Source: CAZVAR01 sp964625225
GTDB lineage: Bacteria; Pseudomonadota; Alphaproteobacteria; JAJUGE01
Direction: 5' to 3'
DNA: 5,417 bases
Assembly (NCBI GenBank): GCA_964625225.1
Contig: CAZVAR010000195.1
Coordinates: forward strand, 1 to 5,417
Of this stretch, positions 1 through 5,417 are shown piece after piece (positions within the stretch are counted from its first letter, which is position 1; every line of letters starts with the position of its first letter). The notes under the pieces were generated by a model. The model was not told where the DNA came from and searched no databases. It was given only the letters and a program-made list of their open reading frames with translations. A program made the translations under genes and the position numbers.

Positions 1-1
1 G

Positions 2-1741
2 GCCTGTTTCGCGGCGCTGCTTGGCCAGGTGGAGAACGGCCGCTGGCTGATCGCGCCGCACGCCGAGGACTGCCGCGTCCGTCGCCATTATCGCGGCGAC
101 ACGCTCGTGCTGGAAACGGAGTTCGAGACGGCCGACGGCACCGTCGCCCTGATCGACTGCATGCCTTGTCCCGAGAACGAGGACCAGATCGACCTCGTCC
201 GCATCGTCGAGGGCCGGGGCGGGTGCGTCCCGATGCGGATGGACCTGGTCCTCCGCTTCGACTACGGGCTGATCAAGCCCTGGGTGCGGCGGACCGAGGA
301 CGGCATCTCGGCCATCGCCGGCCCGGACGCAGTCCACCTGACCACGCCCGCCGAGATGCACGGCGAGGACTTCCATACCCTGTCCAGCTTCGCGGTCCGC
401 GCCGGCGAGACTCTGCCCTTCACGCTGACCTGGCACCGCTCGCACCGCCCGGCTCCGCCGCCGTTGGACTGGCGCTCGGCGGTCGCCGATACCGAGCGGG
501 CGTTTCGCGACTGGGCAGCGAAGACGACCTATGCCGGCCCGTATCGCGACGCGGTGGTGCGCTCGCTGCTGACCTTGAAAGCCCTCAGCTTCGCGCCGAC
601 CGGGGGGATCGTCGCGGCGCCGACCACCTCGCTGCCGGAAAAGATCGGCGGCGTGCGCAACTGGGACTACCGCTTCTGCTGGCTGCGCGACGCGACGCTG
701 ACCATCTACGCGCTGCTCACCTCCGGCTATACGGCCGAGGCGGAGGCCTGGCGGCAATGGCTGCTGCGGGCCGTCGCCGGCGAACCCTCGCAGATCCAGG
801 TGCTCTACGGCATCGCGGGACAGCGCCGGACCACCGAGGAGGAGCTGCCTTGGCTGTCCGGTTACGAGGACAGCCGGCCGGTACGGATCGGCAATGCGGC
901 CGCCGGCCAGCTCCAGCTCGACGTCTTCGGCGAGGTGATGGATGCCCTATATGCCGCCCGCCGCTTCGGCCTTCCCACCTCGGACGACGGCTGGCGCGTG
1001 CAGAAGGTGATGCTGCAGTTCCTGGAGGAGCATTGGGACCGGCCGGACGAAGGCATCTGGGAGGTGCGCGGCGGCCGGCGGCATTTCGTCCATTCCAAGG
1101 TCATGGCGTGGGCCGCGTACGACCGGGCCGTCAAGGCGGTCGAACAGTACGGGCTCGACGGGCCGGTGGACCGCTGGCGGATGTTGCGCGACCGCATCCA
1201 TGCCGATGTGTGCGCGAAGGGCTACGATCCGGACCGCGGCAGCTTCGTCCAGTTCTATGGCGGCCGGGACCTCGACGCGGCGCTGCTGATGATACCGCTG
1301 ACCGGATTCCTGCCGCCTGAAGACCCGCGGGTGCAGCGTACCGTTGCGGCGATCGAACGCGAACTGATGGCGGACGGCCTCCTCCTGCGCTACCCGGCCA
1401 AGCCCGAAATCGACGGCCTGCCGCCCGGCGAGGGCACGTTCCTCGCCTGCAGCTTCTGGCTCGTCGACGTGCTGGCCATGATGGGCCGCCGCGACGACGC
1501 CGAGCGCCTGTTCGAGCACCTCCTGTCGCTGCGCAACGATGTCGGCCTGCTCGCCGAGGAGTACGACCCGCACGCCGGCCGGCAACTCGGCAACTTCCCG
1601 CAGGCCTTCTCGCATATCGGCCTGATCAACAGCGCCCACGACCTTGCCCCGCAACCCACGGCCGGCCCCGCCCAACGCCAGGCCGGCGGCGAACCGCACC
1701 GCGCCTCGACGGCGGAGGAGCCCGAAGACCGGAGCCGCTGA
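2..1741 (+). CDS. Glycoside hydrolase family 15 protein (glucoamylase/trehalase type), 5' end outside window
   Basis: The protein is a GH15 (alpha/alpha)6-barrel hydrolase, expected to cleave alpha-glucosidic bonds in trehalose, maltooligosaccharides or dextrins with inversion. The frame is open from base 2 and reads ACFAALLGQVENGRWLIAP, which matches the usual GH15 N-terminal stretch, so the GTG at base 29 is an internal Val codon and only some 40 residues should be missing. A beta-rich N-terminal domain runs to about base 480 and the helical barrel follows. Visible landmarks are RNWDYRFCWLRDA (656-694), GYEDSRPVRIGNAAAGQLQLDVFGE near 860-935, GIWE with the likely general acid Glu (1061-1063), and AEEYD with the likely general base (first Glu, 1556-1558), followed by GNFPQAFSHIGLINSA. 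All expected acidic residues are present, so it looks active. The last 30 or so residues are Pro/Ala/Arg/Glu-rich and probably disordered. No signal peptide can be judged. Family members often lie beside otsA/otsB trehalose genes, but the upstream side is not visible. The family is clear; the substrate is not. Confidence 0.93.
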   Translation, partial: ACFAALLGQVENGRWLIAPHAEDCRVRRHYRGDTLVLETEFETADGTVALIDCMPCPENEDQIDLVRIVEGRGGCVPMRMDLVLRFDYGLIKPWVRRTEDGISAIAGPDAVHLTTPAEMHGEDFHTLSSFAVRAGETLPFTLTWHRSHRPAPPPLDWRSAVADTERAFRDWAAKTTYAGPYRDAVVRSLLTLKALSFAPTGGIVAAPTTSLPEKIGGVRNWDYRFCWLRDATLTIYALLTSGYTAEAEAWRQWLLRAVAGEPSQIQVLYGIAGQRRTTEEELPWLSGYEDSRPVRIGNAAAGQLQLDVFGEVMDALYAARRFGLPTSDDGWRVQKVMLQFLEEHWDRPDEGIWEVRGGRRHFVHSKVMAWAAYDRAVKAVEQYGLDGPVDRWRMLRDRIHADVCAKGYDPDRGSFVQFYGGRDLDAALLMIPLTGFLPPEDPRVQRTVAAIERELMADGLLLRYPAKPEIDGLPPGEGTFLACSFWLVDVLAMMGRRDDAERLFEHLLSLRNDVGLLAEEYDPHAGRQLGNFPQAFSHIGLINSAHDLAPQPTAGPAQRQAGGEPHRASTAEEPEDRSR

Positions 1742-1774
1742 CGCGCCCCGCCTCCTCGGCCGGCGCCGGGGGCC

Positions 1775-2965
1775 TCATACCGCGGGCGCCCCCTCGCGCC
1801 AGATGCGGCCCAGGGCGGCGGCCGCGAGCAGGCCGCCGAGCGAAAAGACGGTCATGACCAGGAACGCGCCGCCGCCGAGCGCCTCGTAGAGGGCACCGGA
1901 GGCCATCATGGTCAGGCCGAACACGACCCCCATGCTGAGCGAGGAATGCAGGCCCTGCGCGGTCGCCGAGTAATGCTGCGGGATCGCGCGGGTTATGAAG
2001 GTCATGGCGCCGAGGTGGGTGGCGCCGAAGGTGAGGCCGTGCAGCGCCTGGAGCAGCAGCAGCGCCCAGATCTCGGTCGTCAGGCCGGTGCCGACCCAGC
2101 GCACCAGGCCGGCGGCGGCGCCCAGCGCGAACAGGCCGATGGCGCCCAGCCGTGCCGTCGCCCGCGCGGCGACAGCGAACAGGCCGATCTCGGCGATGAC
2201 CCCGGCCGCCCACAGCAGGCCGATCGTCTCGTCCGAGAGACCGGCCGCCCGCCAGTGCAGCGTCGCGAACCCGTACAGGACGGCATGGCTGGCGCTGTTG
2301 AGCGAGGCGGCGAAGACGAACAGCAGGAAGACGCGGCTGCCGAGCAGCGCCCGCACCGGCCGGACCGCCCGCCCGTCGCGGCGCGACGGCGGGACGTCCG
2401 GCAGCAGCAGCGCCGCGCCGAAGATCGCGACGAGGAGGCCGAGGATCAGCCACATGATCAGCGCTTCCGGCCGCCCCTCCAGCAGGGCGCCGGCCCCGAC
2501 CGAGGTGGCGATGAACGCCACCGAGCCCCAGAGCCGCAGCCGGCCGTAGTCGAGCCCGCGGGCGCGCACGGTCAGCAGGACGAGGTTCTCGCCGAGCGGC
2601 ATCACCGGCGCCTGCACGGCCGTGTGCAGCACCGCCACTGCCAGCACCGGCCAGAACCCCCAGACCGCCGGGAACAGCGCCGCGGTCAGGGCGCTGCCCG
2701 CGGCCAGCGCCACGATCAGCCGCCGCCGCTCGCCGAGCCGGTCGGCGACACTGGTCGCGACCGGGTTGGAGACCACCCGCACCCACATGGTGCAGGACAG
2801 CACCGCCCCGATCTCGGCTGCATTGAGCCCGCGGGAGGCCAGCCAGACCGGGAAGAACGGCATGACGACGCCGACCAGGCCGAACAGCGCGGTGTAGTAG
2901 AGCGAGATCCGGAGGGCGAGGCCTCGGCCGGGGCGCGCGCCTGTGTCGGATTTCGGGCCAGCCAT
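1775..2965 (-). CDS. MFS transporter, phenylpropionate permease (HcaT/PPP)-like
   Basis: This is an inner-membrane secondary transporter of the major facilitator superfamily, expected to have 12 helices and to move a small organic solute, probably by proton symport. Counting from the GTG at 2974, hydrophobic segments begin at about residue 20 and are dense throughout, with a charged central loop near 194-208 separating the two halves. A motif-A-like loop DRLGERRRL lies at 79-86. The stretch DYGRLRLWGSVAFI (142-155) and the C-terminal LHGLTFGATHLGAMTFI (311-327) resemble the PPP/HcaT and LacY-like branch (MFS_1_like). About 397 residues is normal for the family. Two starts are possible: GTG at 2974 or ATG at 2965. 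I prefer the ATG because GGGG sits 8 bases before it, whereas the GTG lacks a spaced ribosome site. It diverges from the thiamine-diphosphate enzyme genes, which suggests it imports their substrate or a precursor (inference). Specificity cannot be read from sequence; HcaT-like proteins are widely annotated with little biochemical proof. Confidence 0.9.
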   Translation of the reverse strand: MAGPKSDTGARPGRGLALRISLYYTALFGLVGVVMPFFPVWLASRGLNAAEIGAVLSCTMWVRVVSNPVATSVADRLGERRRLIVALAAGSALTAALFPAVWGFWPVLAVAVLHTAVQAPVMPLGENLVLLTVRARGLDYGRLRLWGSVAFIATSVGAGALLEGRPEALIMWLILGLLVAIFGAALLLPDVPPSRRDGRAVRPVRALLGSRVFLLFVFAASLNSASHAVLYGFATLHWRAAGLSDETIGLLWAAGVIAEIGLFAVAARATARLGAIGLFALGAAAGLVRWVGTGLTTEIWALLLLQALHGLTFGATHLGAMTFITRAIPQHYSATAQGLHSSLSMGVVFGLTMMASGALYEALGGGAFLVMTVFSLGGLLAAAALGRIWREGAPAV

Positions 2966-2997
2966 GCGCGGCACCCCGTGGAAAGACCAGCCGCGAT

Positions 2998-3026
2998 CGT
3001 GTAAGCAGCCTTGGAAGCGAACACAA
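2998..3026 (-). promoter_or_regulatory. Possible sigma70-type promoter for the MFS gene
   Basis: In the divergent gap, reading the minus strand, TTGTGT (3026-3021) is followed after exactly 17 bases by TACACG (3003-2998). The -35 element shares its first three bases with TTGACA and the -10 element is only a partial match to TATAAT. It lies about 33 bases before the preferred ATG at 2965, a sensible leader length. The match is weak and was chosen by eye. No equally good pair was found on the + strand for the thiamine-diphosphate operon; the best candidate there is GTGGAA (2979-2984) with TGTAAG 16 bases later, which is poorer. Confidence 0.25.
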
Positions 3027-3042
3027 TGGAGACGAGCGGGCG

Positions 3043-3576
3043 ATGGAGCCTTGGCAGGAGCAAATTTACGGCGCGCTCAAGGAGGCCGGCGTCCGCCAGG
3101 TCGCCTTCGTGCCGGACGCCGGCCACAAGTACCTGATCGAACGCTGCCTCGGGGACCCGGAGATGCGGGCGATCTCCCTGAGCACCGAGGAGGAGGGCGT
3201 GGCGCTGCTCGGCGGCGCCTGGCTCGGCGGCGACAAGGGCGTGCTGCTCATGCAGTCGAGCGGGGTCGGCAACTGCATCAACATGCTCTCGCTGGCCAAG
3301 GTGTGCCAGTTCCCGATGTTGATGCTGGTCACCATGCGCGGCGAGTGGGGCGAGTTCAACACCTGGCAGCTCCCGATGGGCCGCACCACCGAGGAGCATC
3401 TCGAGCTGTGCGGGGTCGTCTGCTATCGCTGCGACCGGCCCGAGGACGTGGCGGAGACGGTCGCCACCGCGCTGCGCTACGCCTACTACACCAACAGCGC
3501 TGTCGCCGTGCTGCTCGGACAGCGGCTGATCGGGGCCAAGATTTTCTCGGACGGTGAGCCGGAGGGCGGACGATGA
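3043..3576 (+). CDS. Thiamine-diphosphate decarboxylase alpha chain (PYR half), ComD/phosphonopyruvate decarboxylase-like
   Basis: This is the N-terminal (pyrimidine-binding) half of a thiamine-diphosphate enzyme, encoded as a separate 177-residue chain. Family features are a Rossmann-like start GVRQVAFVPDAGHKYL (16-31), the EEEG segment with Glu51 in the position of the catalytic Glu that activates the cofactor, GGAWLGG (57-63), and MQSSGVGNCINML (70-82) followed by TMRGEWGEFNTWQLPMG (97-113). The last two blocks are typical of sulfopyruvate decarboxylase ComD and the matching half of phosphonopyruvate decarboxylase. The protein should be cytosolic and form a hetero-oligomer with the next gene product, the active site lying between the chains. 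ATG 3043 is the start: it has GGAG 11 bases upstream plus GAGCGGG closer in, and no convincing in-frame start lies upstream. The 3' end overlaps the beta gene by ATGA. Cysteines 123, 127 and 130 form a CX3CX2C cluster. No coenzyme M or phosphonate genes are in view, so the substrate (sulfopyruvate, phosphonopyruvate or another 2-oxo acid) is open. Confidence 0.87.
   Translation: MEPWQEQIYGALKEAGVRQVAFVPDAGHKYLIERCLGDPEMRAISLSTEEEGVALLGGAWLGGDKGVLLMQSSGVGNCINMLSLAKVCQFPMLMLVTMRGEWGEFNTWQLPMGRTTEEHLELCGVVCYRCDRPEDVAETVATALRYAYYTNSAVAVLLGQRLIGAKIFSDGEPEGGR
3561..3566 (+). promoter_or_regulatory. Ribosome binding site of the beta chain, inside the alpha coding region
   Basis: GGAGGG lies 6 bases before the ATG at 3573, within the last codons of the alpha gene. 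Together with the ATGA stop/start overlap (3573-3576) it fixes the beta start and indicates translational coupling, which would keep the two subunits near equal amounts. Confidence 0.75.
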
Positions 3577-4166
3577 GCGGGACACACGAGCTGCAGCGCC
3601 GCGAGGTGATGAAGAGCTTGCTCAGCAATCGCGGCGACATGCTGGTGGTGACCGGCCTCGGCCAGTGCACCTACGACGCCTATGCTGCCGGCGACGATCC
3701 GCGCACTTTCTACCTGTGGGGCGCCATGGGCGGGGCGGTGCCGATGGGGCTCGGCCTCGCGGTGGCGAAACCCGACCGCCGGGTCCTCGTCGTCACCGGA
3801 GACGGCGAATTGTTGATGGGCCTCGGCAGCCTCGCGGTGGTCGGAGCCGAGCAGCCGGAGAACCTCGCCGTCGTCGTGCTCGACAATGAGCGCTACGGCG
3901 AGACGGGCCAGCAGGTCACCCATACCGCGCGCGGCACCGACCTTGCCGCCGTCGCGAAGGCGGTCGGCTTCCGGGAGACCGTCGTCGCCGCCGACGAGGC
4001 GTCGCTCCCCGACGCGATCCGCATGGCCCGCGAGGGCCGCGGGCCGCTGCTGGTGGTGATCAAGGTGTCGGCGGAGCCGGTGCCGATGGTCCTGCCGCCG
4101 AAAGACGGCACCTATCTCAAGAACCGGTTCCGCGAGGCCGTCCTGGGCCCGGGCTCGGTGCGCTGA
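3573..4166 (+). CDS. Thiamine-diphosphate decarboxylase beta chain (PP half), ComE/phosphonopyruvate decarboxylase-like
   Basis: This is the C-terminal (diphosphate-binding) half of a thiamine-diphosphate enzyme, 197 residues long. The cofactor/Mg2+ motif is clear: GDG at residues 76-78 and Asn105 in VVLDN, with 26 residues between, within the usual GDG-X(about 25-28)-N range. Upstream, LWGAMGGAVPMGLGLAVAKP (49-67) is the usual glycine-rich block of the PP domain, and ERYGETGQQ (106-114) follows the motif as in ComE and phosphonopyruvate decarboxylase. The start is set by the ATGA overlap and GGAGGG six bases upstream. Alpha plus beta total 374 residues, close to a single-chain phosphonopyruvate decarboxylase, so this is a naturally split version of that fold rather than a truncated acetolactate synthase (the middle domain is absent). 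The expected reaction is non-oxidative decarboxylation of a 2-oxo acid to an aldehyde in the cytosol. Alternatives are phosphonopyruvate, sulfopyruvate or an uncharacterised 2-oxo acid as substrate. No aldehyde dehydrogenase lies nearby to consume the product. Confidence 0.88.
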   Translation: MSGTHELQRREVMKSLLSNRGDMLVVTGLGQCTYDAYAAGDDPRTFYLWGAMGGAVPMGLGLAVAKPDRRVLVVTGDGELLMGLGSLAVVGAEQPENLAVVVLDNERYGETGQQVTHTARGTDLAAVAKAVGFRETVVAADEASLPDAIRMAREGRGPLLVVIKVSAEPVPMVLPPKDGTYLKNRFREAVLGPGSVR

Positions 4167-4199
4167 GCAGCCGTCCCGCTCCCCTGCCGCCGGCTCAGC
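4162..4199. terminator. Inverted repeat over two convergent stop codons, possible weak bidirectional terminator
   Basis: GCTGAGC (4162-4168) and GCTCAGC (4193-4199) are perfect 7-base inverted copies with a 24-base C-rich spacer. Each arm contains the stop codon of one of the two convergent genes (TGA at 4164-4166; TCA, read as TGA on the minus strand, at 4195-4197). There is no proper T tract on either side, only ATTT on the right, and the loop is long, so a Rho-independent terminator is doubtful. Part of the symmetry arises simply because both genes end in TGA. Confidence 0.25.
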
Positions 4200-4992
4200 A
4201 TTTGGGCTGCGGCAGGGCCTCCAGGCGCTCCAGCTTGTAGGCGAGGGAGAACTCGTCGTAGACGACCCGCGCGTCGCCCACCACGCCGTTGTCGTACAGC
4301 GTCTCGTGGATCTCGAAGGCCGGCAGCAGGTCGTCTTCCGGCCCGTAGAAGGCGAGGTGGAACTGCCAGGACGGTCGCGCCAGAAGGTCGTCGCTCTGTT
4401 TGCTCGGCTGCGGCCTCGGCTCGCGCGGGGAGATCAGGGCGTTGACATGCATCGGCTCGTCCTCGCGCTGACCGAGGAAGACGGGCCGCATCACCATGGC
4501 GCTGCCGGCCAGCGCCTCCTGGATCAGGAGGCGGGTATGGGCGACCGGGAACAGCGTTCCGGGCGGCAGCTCCAGCCGCCGCCCCTCGGGTCGGGTGTAG
4601 GTTGCGACCCCGCCGGACCCCGGCCGCTCCAGGCTCGCCTTGCCGTGCAGGTCCTCGACCACGCGGCCGTCCTGGAGCGTGCGCAGGCTGAAGCCGTAGG
4701 CGTCGCCCTGCTTGCCCTCCCAGCTCGAGAAGCTGACCTCGGTGCGCACGCCGCCGCCCTCGGGGCTGAACACGTCGAAGCGCGCCTTCTGCCGCGTGAT
4801 CCAGCTCTCGCAGGATTCCGTCCACTCGAAAATCATGGCCCCTTCGGCATCGACGACGCCGCTGCCCGTCTCGGCGCTGGCGAGGCGCAGGCTGTAGATC
4901 GCCCGGTGCGGCCGCAGCTCGAACGCCTCGGACGGACTCGGCGCGCCGCCGAGCAGCAGGAAGAGGGACAGGAGCAGCGGGGTCCACCGCAT
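4195..4992 (-). CDS. EipB-like cell-envelope integrity protein (DUF1849)
   Basis: This is a periplasmic protein of the EipB/DUF1849 family, known from Brucella as a beta-spiral protein needed for envelope integrity and linked functionally to outer-membrane and lipoprotein factors. The 265-residue product starts with a signal peptide: MRW, a Leu-rich core (6-14) and a likely cleavage after SEA at residue 23. The mature chain opens with ELRPHRAIYSLRLASA and has GAMIFEWTESCESWITRQ (51-68), the conserved block near the first cysteine. It then has many short beta-like stretches, a FPVAHTRLLIQEAL segment (148-161) and a C-terminal region ending in Cys. There are only two cysteines, Cys61 and Cys265 (the last residue), matching the pair that forms a disulfide in EipB. 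The ATG at 4992 is supported by the signal peptide directly after it; the ribosome site is weak. aspS lies upstream on the same strand 101 bases away, so it may be read with aspS or from its own promoter. Confidence 0.88.
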   Translation of the reverse strand: MRWTPLLLSLFLLLGGAPSPSEAFELRPHRAIYSLRLASAETGSGVVDAEGAMIFEWTESCESWITRQKARFDVFSPEGGGVRTEVSFSSWEGKQGDAYGFSLRTLQDGRVVEDLHGKASLERPGSGGVATYTRPEGRRLELPPGTLFPVAHTRLLIQEALAGSAMVMRPVFLGQREDEPMHVNALISPREPRPQPSKQSDDLLARPSWQFHLAFYGPEDDLLPAFEIHETLYDNGVVGDARVVYDEFSLAYKLERLEALPQPKC

Positions 4993-5052
4993 CGGCGATC
5001 GATCCGTGTGCAGGTCGGGAGCGGCGGCTCGGGATGTCAGGCGCCGGCCGCG

Positions 5053-5061
5053 ATTATGGCA
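5053..5061 (-). promoter_or_regulatory. Possible extended -10 promoter of the EipB-like gene
   Basis: On the minus strand the sequence TGCCATAAT (5061-5053) combines the extended element TGn with CATAAT, a five-of-six match to TATAAT. It sits in an AT-richer patch (about 5051-5080) that stands out from its GC-rich surroundings in the gap between aspS and the EipB-like gene. Transcription would start near 5046, giving a leader of about 50 bases before ATG 4992. No good -35 hexamer is present at 16-18 bases upstream, which fits an extended -10 promoter but also makes chance possible. Confidence 0.4.
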
Positions 5062-5093
5062 TGTTTGTGCAGACGCGAATAGGGCGGCACCGA

Positions 5094-5417
5094 TCAGCCG
5101 CGCTCCTTCGCCGGCGGCAGAACGAGGCGGATGTGCAGCTCGCGCAGCCGGTCCTCGCCCACCGGCGCCGGCGCCTGCATCATCAGGTCCTCGGCCTTCT
5201 GCGTCATCGGGAAGGCGATCACCTCGCGGATGTTGGGCTCGTCGGCCAGCAGCATGACGATGCGGTCGATGCCCGGCGCCGAGCCGCCATGCGGCGGCGC
5301 ACCGAACCGGAAGGCGGACAGCATGCCTCCGAATCGGGCCTCGACCTCTTCGGCCGAATAGCCGGCGATCTCGAAGGCCTTGAGCATGATGTCCGGCCGG
5401 TGGTTCCGGATCGCCCC
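5094..5417 (-). CDS. aspS: Aspartyl-tRNA synthetase, C-terminal 107 residues (start outside window)
   Basis: This is the cytosolic class II synthetase that charges tRNA with aspartate. The frame is open to the window edge and begins GAIRNHRPDIMLKAFEIAGY, so the Met codon at 5387 is internal. FRFGAPPHGGSAPGIDRIVMLL is class II motif 3, with the ATP-contacting Arg at 5264-5262, followed by NIREVIAFPMTQKAEDLMMQAPAPV and the family's usual tail RELHIRL. The ending after that (VLPPAKERG) is a normal length. Only about a fifth of the roughly 590-residue bacterial enzyme is present, so the anticodon-binding and GAD insertion domains cannot be seen and discriminating or non-discriminating character cannot be judged. 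It lies upstream of the EipB-like gene on the same strand. Confidence 0.97.
   Translation of the reverse strand, partial: GAIRNHRPDIMLKAFEIAGYSAEEVEARFGGMLSAFRFGAPPHGGSAPGIDRIVMLLADEPNIREVIAFPMTQKAEDLMMQAPAPVGEDRLRELHIRLVLPPAKERG

Noticed and set aside
29..31. GTG at base 29 as the start of the GH15 gene
   Set aside because: The open frame continues upstream to the window edge and its codons encode the conserved FAALLG stretch of the family, so the gene starts outside.
166..1320. 384-codon + strand frame inside the GH15 gene, and long minus-strand frames over the same gene
   Set aside because: The GH15 frame carries all family motifs over the whole length; the others are Arg/Pro/Gly-rich shadows.
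1742..1774. GC-rich palindrome CCGGCGCCGG between the convergent GH15 and transporter genes as a terminator
   Set aside because: The palindrome has no loop, extending the arms fails after a few bases, and there is no T tract on either side.
1946..3004. 352-codon open frame on the + strand antisense to the transporter
   Set aside because: The translation is rich in Arg, Gln, Glu, Pro and His in low-complexity fashion, typical of the antisense of a hydrophobic GC-rich gene, with no recognisable domain.
1626..3026. 466-codon open frame on the minus strand overlapping the transporter gene
   Set aside because: It is an out-of-frame shadow in very GC-rich DNA. Its translation is Arg/Pro/Gly/Ala-rich with no domain, while the overlapping frame encodes a clear membrane transporter.
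3026..3028. ATG at 3026 as an alternative start for the alpha chain
   Set aside because: It is 17 bases from the ATG at 3043 and therefore in another frame; it does not lead into the thiamine-diphosphate domain.
3043..4166. Reading the pair as acetolactate synthase, transketolase or pyruvate dehydrogenase E1 subunits
   Set aside because: Each chain is under 200 residues with a single half-domain and no middle or transketolase C-terminal domain; the MQSSGVGN and RGEWGE blocks point to the ComDE/phosphonopyruvate decarboxylase family.
4112..5082. Long frames on both strands overlapping the EipB-like gene
   Set aside because: They lack a signal peptide or any known motif, whereas the chosen frame has both the signal peptide and the conserved EipB blocks.

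Overview
The window is a compact, gene-dense piece of a GC-rich chromosome and carries six protein genes, two of them cut by the window edges. High GC, strong codon-position bias, short intergenic gaps and an EipB/DUF1849 gene, a family characteristic of Alphaproteobacteria, all suggest an alphaproteobacterium. The order may be Rhodospirillales or a relative, but that is only a guess. No RNA gene, mobile element, CRISPR array or prophage signature was seen, and no gap exceeds 300 bases.

Left part (bases 2-1741, + strand): the 3' part of a glycoside hydrolase family 15 gene (glucoamylase/trehalase type). It converges, after a 33-base gap, on a minus-strand major facilitator transporter (1775-2965) of the phenylpropionate-permease (HcaT-like) type.

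Centre (2966-4166): a 77-base divergent intergenic region separates the transporter from a two-gene + strand operon. The two products are the halves of a split thiamine-diphosphate enzyme: an alpha chain with the PYR-type half (3043-3576) and a beta chain with the PP-type half and the GDG...N cofactor motif (3573-4166). They overlap by ATGA and most resemble the ComD/ComE subunits of sulfopyruvate decarboxylase and the related phosphonopyruvate decarboxylase. A transporter of small organic acids facing a decarboxylase of 2-oxo acids suggests, without proving it, a small uptake-and-decarboxylation module with unknown substrate. This is the most interesting part of the window.

Right part (4195-5417, - strand): a periplasmic EipB-like envelope protein with a signal peptide and exactly two cysteines, preceded by the 3' end of aspS (aspartyl-tRNA synthetase). 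The 101-base gap between them contains an extended -10-like element that could drive the envelope gene independently of aspS. The beta-chain gene and the EipB gene converge across 28 bases, where a 7-base inverted repeat covers both stop codons.

Apart from the uncharacterised decarboxylase/transporter pair the window is ordinary chromosomal housekeeping and metabolism; no clearly new system was found.
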